Assembly: GCA_938091475.1 (NCBI GenBank)
Contig: CALLJI010000079.1
Span: 1-8,442 of the forward strand
Origin: an uncultured Caldimicrobium sp.
GTDB lineage: Bacteria; Desulfobacterota; Thermodesulfobacteria; Thermodesulfobacteriales; Thermodesulfobacteriaceae
DNA: 8,442 bases
Direction of reading: 5' to 3'
The notes under the pieces were generated by a model. It was given only the letters and a program-made list of their open reading frames with translations. It was not told where the DNA came from and did not search any database. Positions within the stretch are counted from its first letter, which is position 1. Each line of letters opens with the position of its first letter. Positions 5,105-8,442 of this stretch are shown here, piece after piece. The position numbers and the translations under genes were made by a program.

Positions 5105-5130
5105 CAGTTTTTAAAAAAGTTGTATATAAA
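5101..5130 (+). promoter_or_regulatory. Sigma-70-type promoter of the str operon
   Basis: A perfect TTGACA (5101-5106) is followed by TATATA (5123-5128, 16 nt spacer) or TATAAA (5125-5130, 18 nt spacer). Transcription would begin near 5136, giving a leader of about 35 nt with the GGGAGAGGGA ribosome binding region (5154-5163) before rpsL. TGTCAA at 5136-5141 is the inverse of the -35 box, so the -10 lies between two inverted copies of the hexamer. It is the best promoter in the gap and fits a highly expressed operon. Confidence 0.7.
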
Positions 5131-5170
5131 GGGCTTGTCAATTTTTAGAAAAAGGGAGAGGGAATAAGAG

Positions 5171-5551
5171 ATGCCTACTATTAATCAATTAGTTAGGTTT
5201 GGTAGAAAGAAAAAAGAAAAAAGATCTAAGGCACCAGCCTTACAGGGAAATCCTCAAAAAAGAGGTGTTTGTGTACGTGTATACACGGTAACGCCTAAAA
5301 AGCCAAATTCTGCCTTAAGAAAAGTAGCAAGGGTAAGATTGACCCATGGGATTGAAGTAACTGCCTATATACCTGGAATAGGGCATAATCTTCAAGAACA
5401 TTCAGTAGTTTTAGTAAGGGGAGGACGTGTAAGGGACTTGCCTGGAGTAAGATATAAGATTATAAGAGGAGCTCTTGATGCAGCCGGAGTGCAAAATAGA
5501 AAAAAATCTCGTTCTAAATATGGTACTCCAAGACCTAAAACCACTAAGTAA
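5171..5551 (+). CDS. rpsL: 30S ribosomal protein S12
   Basis: This 126-residue protein of the small-subunit decoding centre aligns without gaps to E. coli S12 numbering over most of its length. Conserved blocks are PTINQLVR (2-9), PQKRGVC-like [12 protein letters not shown] (28-39), [18 protein letters not shown] (41-58), [17 protein letters not shown] (71-87), DLPGVRY (89-95) and [13 protein letters not shown] (111-123). Lys43, where mutations give streptomycin resistance, is unchanged. Position 88, Lys in E. coli and Thermus, is Arg (codon AGG, 5432-5434), a substitution linked to streptomycin resistance in other bacteria. Asp89, the methylthiolation site of RimO, is retained. ATG 5171 follows a purine-rich GGGAGAGGGA with good spacing. 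It is the first gene of the str operon, 13 nt before rpsG. Confidence 0.98.
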   Translation: MPTINQLVRFGRKKKEKRSKAPALQGNPQKRGVCVRVYTVTPKKPNSALRKVARVRLTHGIEVTAYIPGIGHNLQEHSVVLVRGGRVRDLPGVRYKIIRGALDAAGVQNRKKSRSKYGTPRPKTTK

Positions 5552-5555
5552 GTGA

Positions 5556-6038
<483 letters not shown>

Positions 6039-6127
6039 CTTTAAAGAAGCCTCTTAATTTGTGTATGAACCGCAGATAAGGCGGAGGGTGATTTATTTTT
6101 TTAACAAAATAAGGAAAGGTGGTGGGT
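6039..6127 (+). other. rpsG-fusA intergenic spacer with an orphan Shine-Dalgarno
   Basis: The 89-nt spacer is the longest gap inside the str operon. It contains CCGC (6070-6073) and GCGG (6081-6084), a weak 4-bp stem, followed by GGAGGGTGAT (6083-6092), a strong extended Shine-Dalgarno match with no ATG, GTG or TTG at proper distance downstream, and then a T-run (6096-6102). The T-run lies too far from the weak stem for a convincing terminator. The true fusA ribosome binding site is the AAGGTGG near 6116-6122. Confidence 0.35.
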
Positions 6128-8209
6128 ATGACTCCAGAGGAACTTAAAATTTTAAAAACAACCAGGAATATTGGAATTGTAGCCCATATAGATGCTGGAA
6201 AAACTACCACTACAGAAAGAGTGCTTTATTACACAGGAAAAACCTATAAGATAGGAGAGGTACACGAAGGAACCGCTGTTATGGACTTTATGATTCAGGA
6301 ACAGGAAAGAGGTATTACTATTACTTCAGCCTGTACAACCACCTTTTGGAGAAATCACAGAATTAATATTATTGATACTCCTGGACATGTTGATTTTACT
6401 ATTGAAGTGGAGAGGAGTTTAAGGGTTTTGGACGGAGCAGTAATTATATTTTGTGCTGTGGGCGGAGTAGAGCCTCAATCAGAGACCGTTTGGAGACAGG
6501 CAGATAAATATAAGGTTCCAAGAATAACCTTTGTAAACAAAATGGATAGGATTGGAGCTAATTTTTACAGAGTGCTTGAGGAAATGAAAGCTCGTTTAGG
6601 AGCTAATCCCTTACCTATTCAAATACCATACGGAGCTGAGGATTCCTTTGTAGGGGTGGTTGACCTAATTGAGATGAAGGCTATTGTGTGGGAAGAAGAA
6701 ACTTTGGGAGCCAAGTATCATTATGAAGAAATTCCTGCTTCTTTAAAGGACCAGGCAGAAGAATATAGAATGCTTATGCTTGAAAAATTGGCAGATGTTA
6801 ATGACGCTATAATGGAAAAGTATTTAGAAGGGCAGGAGATCTCTTCTGAAGAGATAAGACAAGCTATTAGAGAAGCTACTTGTTCCCTCAAACTAGTCCC
6901 CGTGTTATGTGGTTCTGCCTTTAAAAATAAAGGCATTCAACCTCTTCTTGATGCCATTATAGATTACTTACCCTCACCCCTTGATATCCCACCTGTGAAA
7001 GGAATTAATCCCAACACAGGTGAGGTCGAAGAAAGGATCACAGACCCTGACGCACCACTTTCTGCCTTGGCTTTTAAGATTATGACGGATCCCTTTGTTG
7101 GAACACTCACCTTTTTAAGAATATATTCTGGTCGTCTTGAATCTGGTATGAATGTATATAATTCTACTAAGAGAAAAAAGGAGAGGATTGGTAGGCTGGT
7201 TAGAATGCATGCCAATCAAAGAGAAGAGATTACTGGTGCTGGTGCTGGAGATATTGTGGCTGCCATCGGATTGCGCGTTACCACAACGGGAGATACCCTG
7301 TGTGATGAAAACCATCCTATAGAGCTTGAGAAATTGGAGATTCCAGAGCCGGTTATTTCAGTAGCTGTAGAGCCTAAAACTAAAGCAGACCAAGAAAAGC
7401 TCTCCTTAGCCCTGCAAAAGATTGCTTTAGAAGATCCATCCTTTAGGGTAACGGTTAATCATGAAACCGGGCAAACCCTTATTTGGGGTATGGGGGAGTT
7501 ACACTTAGAAATCATCGTTGATAGACTCCTTAGAGAATTTAAAGTAGGGGTAAATGTTGGGAGACCAGAGGTTGCTTACAAAGAGACCATTACTGCTAAA
7601 GCAGAAGCAGAAGGTAAATATATTAGACAAACAGGCGGTAGAGGACAATATGGACATGTGAAATTAATAGTTGAGCCCAATATAGGTAAAGGCATAGAGT
7701 TTGTTTCAGAGATTGTAGGTGGTGTTATACCTAAGGAATTTATTCCCTCCGTGGAAAAAGGAGTAAGGGAAGCTTGCCAAGAGGGTGTTTTAGCAGGTTA
7801 TCCAGTAATAGATGTTAAGATAAAATTGGTAGATGGTAGTTATCATGAAGTGGATTCTTCGGATTTAGCCTTTGCTATTGCTGGTTCAATGGGTTTTAAA
7901 GAGGCTTGCAAAAAAGCTTCACCTGTGTTATTAGAACCTATTATGAAAGTGGAAGTAGTTTTACCTGAGGAGTATTTAGGTGAAGTTTTAGGCGATCTCT
8001 CTTCTCGCAGAGGAAGAGTAGAGGGTATGGATATGCGTGGTAATGTTAGAGTGATTAGAGCTTATGTACCCTTGGGAGAGATGTTTGGTTATGCCACCAC
8101 TTTGAGATCACTTACTCAGGGACGCGGTACCTTTACTATGCAGTTTGACCATTATGAAAAAGTACCTGCACATTTAGCAGAAAGTATCATAAAAAAATCT
8201 AAGGGATAA
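6128..8209 (+). CDS. fusA: Translation elongation factor G
   Basis: This five-domain translational GTPase of about 693 residues moves tRNA and mRNA through the ribosome and, with ribosome recycling factor, splits it after termination. G-domain motifs are AHIDAGKT (19-26), RGITIT (61-66), DTPGH (83-87, with catalytic His87), NKMD (137-140) and GSAF (about 261-264). Domain II begins near [19 protein letters not shown]. Domain III contains MGELHLEI. Domain IV contains GGRGQYGHV and the tip segment [14 protein letters not shown], with the conserved His near 572. Domain V follows from about [20 protein letters not shown] 6128 is chosen because AAGGTGG sits 5 nt upstream and the family normally begins a few residues before RNIGI. 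GTG 6119 would add three residues. The gene is complete, with no damage seen, and lies 20 nt before tuf. Confidence 0.97.
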   Translation: MTPEELKILKTTRNIGIVAHIDAGKTTTTERVLYYTGKTYKIGEVHEGTAVMDFMIQEQERGITITSACTTTFWRNHRINIIDTPGHVDFTIEVERSLRVLDGAVIIFCAVGGVEPQSETVWRQADKYKVPRITFVNKMDRIGANFYRVLEEMKARLGANPLPIQIPYGAEDSFVGVVDLIEMKAIVWEEETLGAKYHYEEIPASLKDQAEEYRMLMLEKLADVNDAIMEKYLEGQEISSEEIRQAIREATCSLKLVPVLCGSAFKNKGIQPLLDAIIDYLPSPLDIPPVKGINPNTGEVEERITDPDAPLSALAFKIMTDPFVGTLTFLRIYSGRLESGMNVYNSTKRKKERIGRLVRMHANQREEITGAGAGDIVAAIGLRVTTTGDTLCDENHPIELEKLEIPEPVISVAVEPKTKADQEKLSLALQKIALEDPSFRVTVNHETGQTLIWGMGELHLEIIVDRLLREFKVGVNVGRPEVAYKETITAKAEAEGKYIRQTGGRGQYGHVKLIVEPNIGKGIEFVSEIVGGVIPKEFIPSVEKGVREACQEGVLAGYPVIDVKIKLVDGSYHEVDSSDLAFAIAGSMGFKEACKKASPVLLEPIMKVEVVLPEEYLGEVLGDLSSRRGRVEGMDMRGNVRVIRAYVPLGEMFGYATTLRSLTQGRGTFTMQFDHYEKVPAHLAESIIKKSKG

Positions 8210-8229
8210 AAATTTAAGGAGGAGTAGAG

Positions 8230-8442
8230 ATGGCTAAGCAGAAATTTGAGCGAAAGAAGCCTCATTTGAATGTAGGTACCATTGGTCACATTGACCATGG
8301 TAAGACAACGCTGACGAGTGCTATAACGAAGGTATTGTCAACCAAGAGATTTGCGCAGTGGGTACCCTTTGATAACATAGACAAGGCACCTGAGGAGAAG
8401 GCAAGGGGTATAACGATACAGCTTGCGCATGTGGAGTATGAG
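8230..8442 (+). CDS. tuf: Translation elongation factor Tu, N-terminal part (cut by window end)
   Basis: The 71 visible residues are the start of EF-Tu, which delivers aminoacyl-tRNA to the ribosome. The P-loop GHIDHGKT (19-26) and the switch-I segment [11 protein letters not shown] (53-63, with the Mg-binding Thr62) are intact. The stretch [12 protein letters not shown] (41-52) resembles Desulfobacterota/Thermodesulfobacteria proteins more than the proteobacterial GGAARAFDQIDN. ATG 8230 is preceded by AAGGAGGAG (8216-8224), the strongest ribosome binding site in the window. Codon use differs from fusA: 8 of 9 Lys are AAG, all 5 Glu are GAG and 4 of 7 Thr are ACG. The gene continues past the right edge. 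Confidence 0.97.
   Translation, partial: MAKQKFERKKPHLNVGTIGHIDHGKTTLTSAITKVLSTKRFAQWVPFDNIDKAPEEKARGITIQLAHVEYE

Noticed and set aside
4871..5170. Riboswitch or tRNA gene upstream of rpsL
   Set aside because: No cloverleaf, acceptor-stem pairing or known riboswitch core was seen. Only short AT-rich stems and one 8-bp inverted repeat are present.
6070..6102. Rho-independent terminator between rpsG and fusA
   Set aside because: The stem is only 4 bp and the T-run begins about 11 nt after it. A terminator here would also cut an operon that is normally co-transcribed.
6721..7315. Three minus-strand open frames opposite fusA
   Set aside because: They are antisense shadows of the EF-G coding sequence, with low-complexity Ser/Leu/Ile-rich translations.

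Overview
The window is AT-rich bacterial DNA with tightly packed genes. EF-G, S7, S12 and the start of EF-Tu are clearly bacterial. Three features suggest an anaerobic, probably thermophilic member of the Thermodesulfobacteriota (Thermodesulfobacterium/Caldimicrobium-like): the EF-Tu style ([17 protein letters not shown]), a two-subunit class I fumarase, and a Re-citrate-synthase-like enzyme. This placement comes from protein style only and has not been tested by a search.

Layout. (1) 2-860, + strand: the C-terminal part of an Rrf2-family Fe-S regulator, followed without a gap by a fumarase beta subunit (FumB/TtdB type). (2) 827-4470, - strand: a compact four-gene operon that reads, from its promoter near 4501-4529, DRE-TIM synthase fused to a PDC/Cache sensor domain, then a TolB-like beta-propeller, a PaaI-type hotdog thioesterase and a 4-oxalocrotonate tautomerase homologue. 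The last gene converges on the fumarase gene and overlaps its 3' end by 34 bp. (3) 4471-5170: a 700-bp divergent intergenic region. Its first half is an array of nine short palindromes bounded by TGTAG/CTACA. Its second half holds the str promoter, an inverted repeat and a possible seven-codon leader ORF. (4) 5171-8442, + strand: the str operon rpsL-rpsG-fusA-tuf, with tuf cut by the window end.

How it fits together. The str operon makes ribosomal proteins and translation factors. The flanking metabolic genes point to central carbon metabolism: fumarase, and a probable citrate-forming (or related acyl-CoA condensing) enzyme. The thioesterase and tautomerase are small accessory enzymes with no assignable substrate.

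The most interesting items are the synthase-sensor fusion, the palindrome array (whose unlike stems keep their base pairing), a natural Arg at S12 position 88 (a streptomycin-resistance position), and the minigene/hairpin that overlaps the -35 box of the str promoter. I see no CRISPR array, tRNA, rRNA, transposase gene or complete novel defence system in the window.
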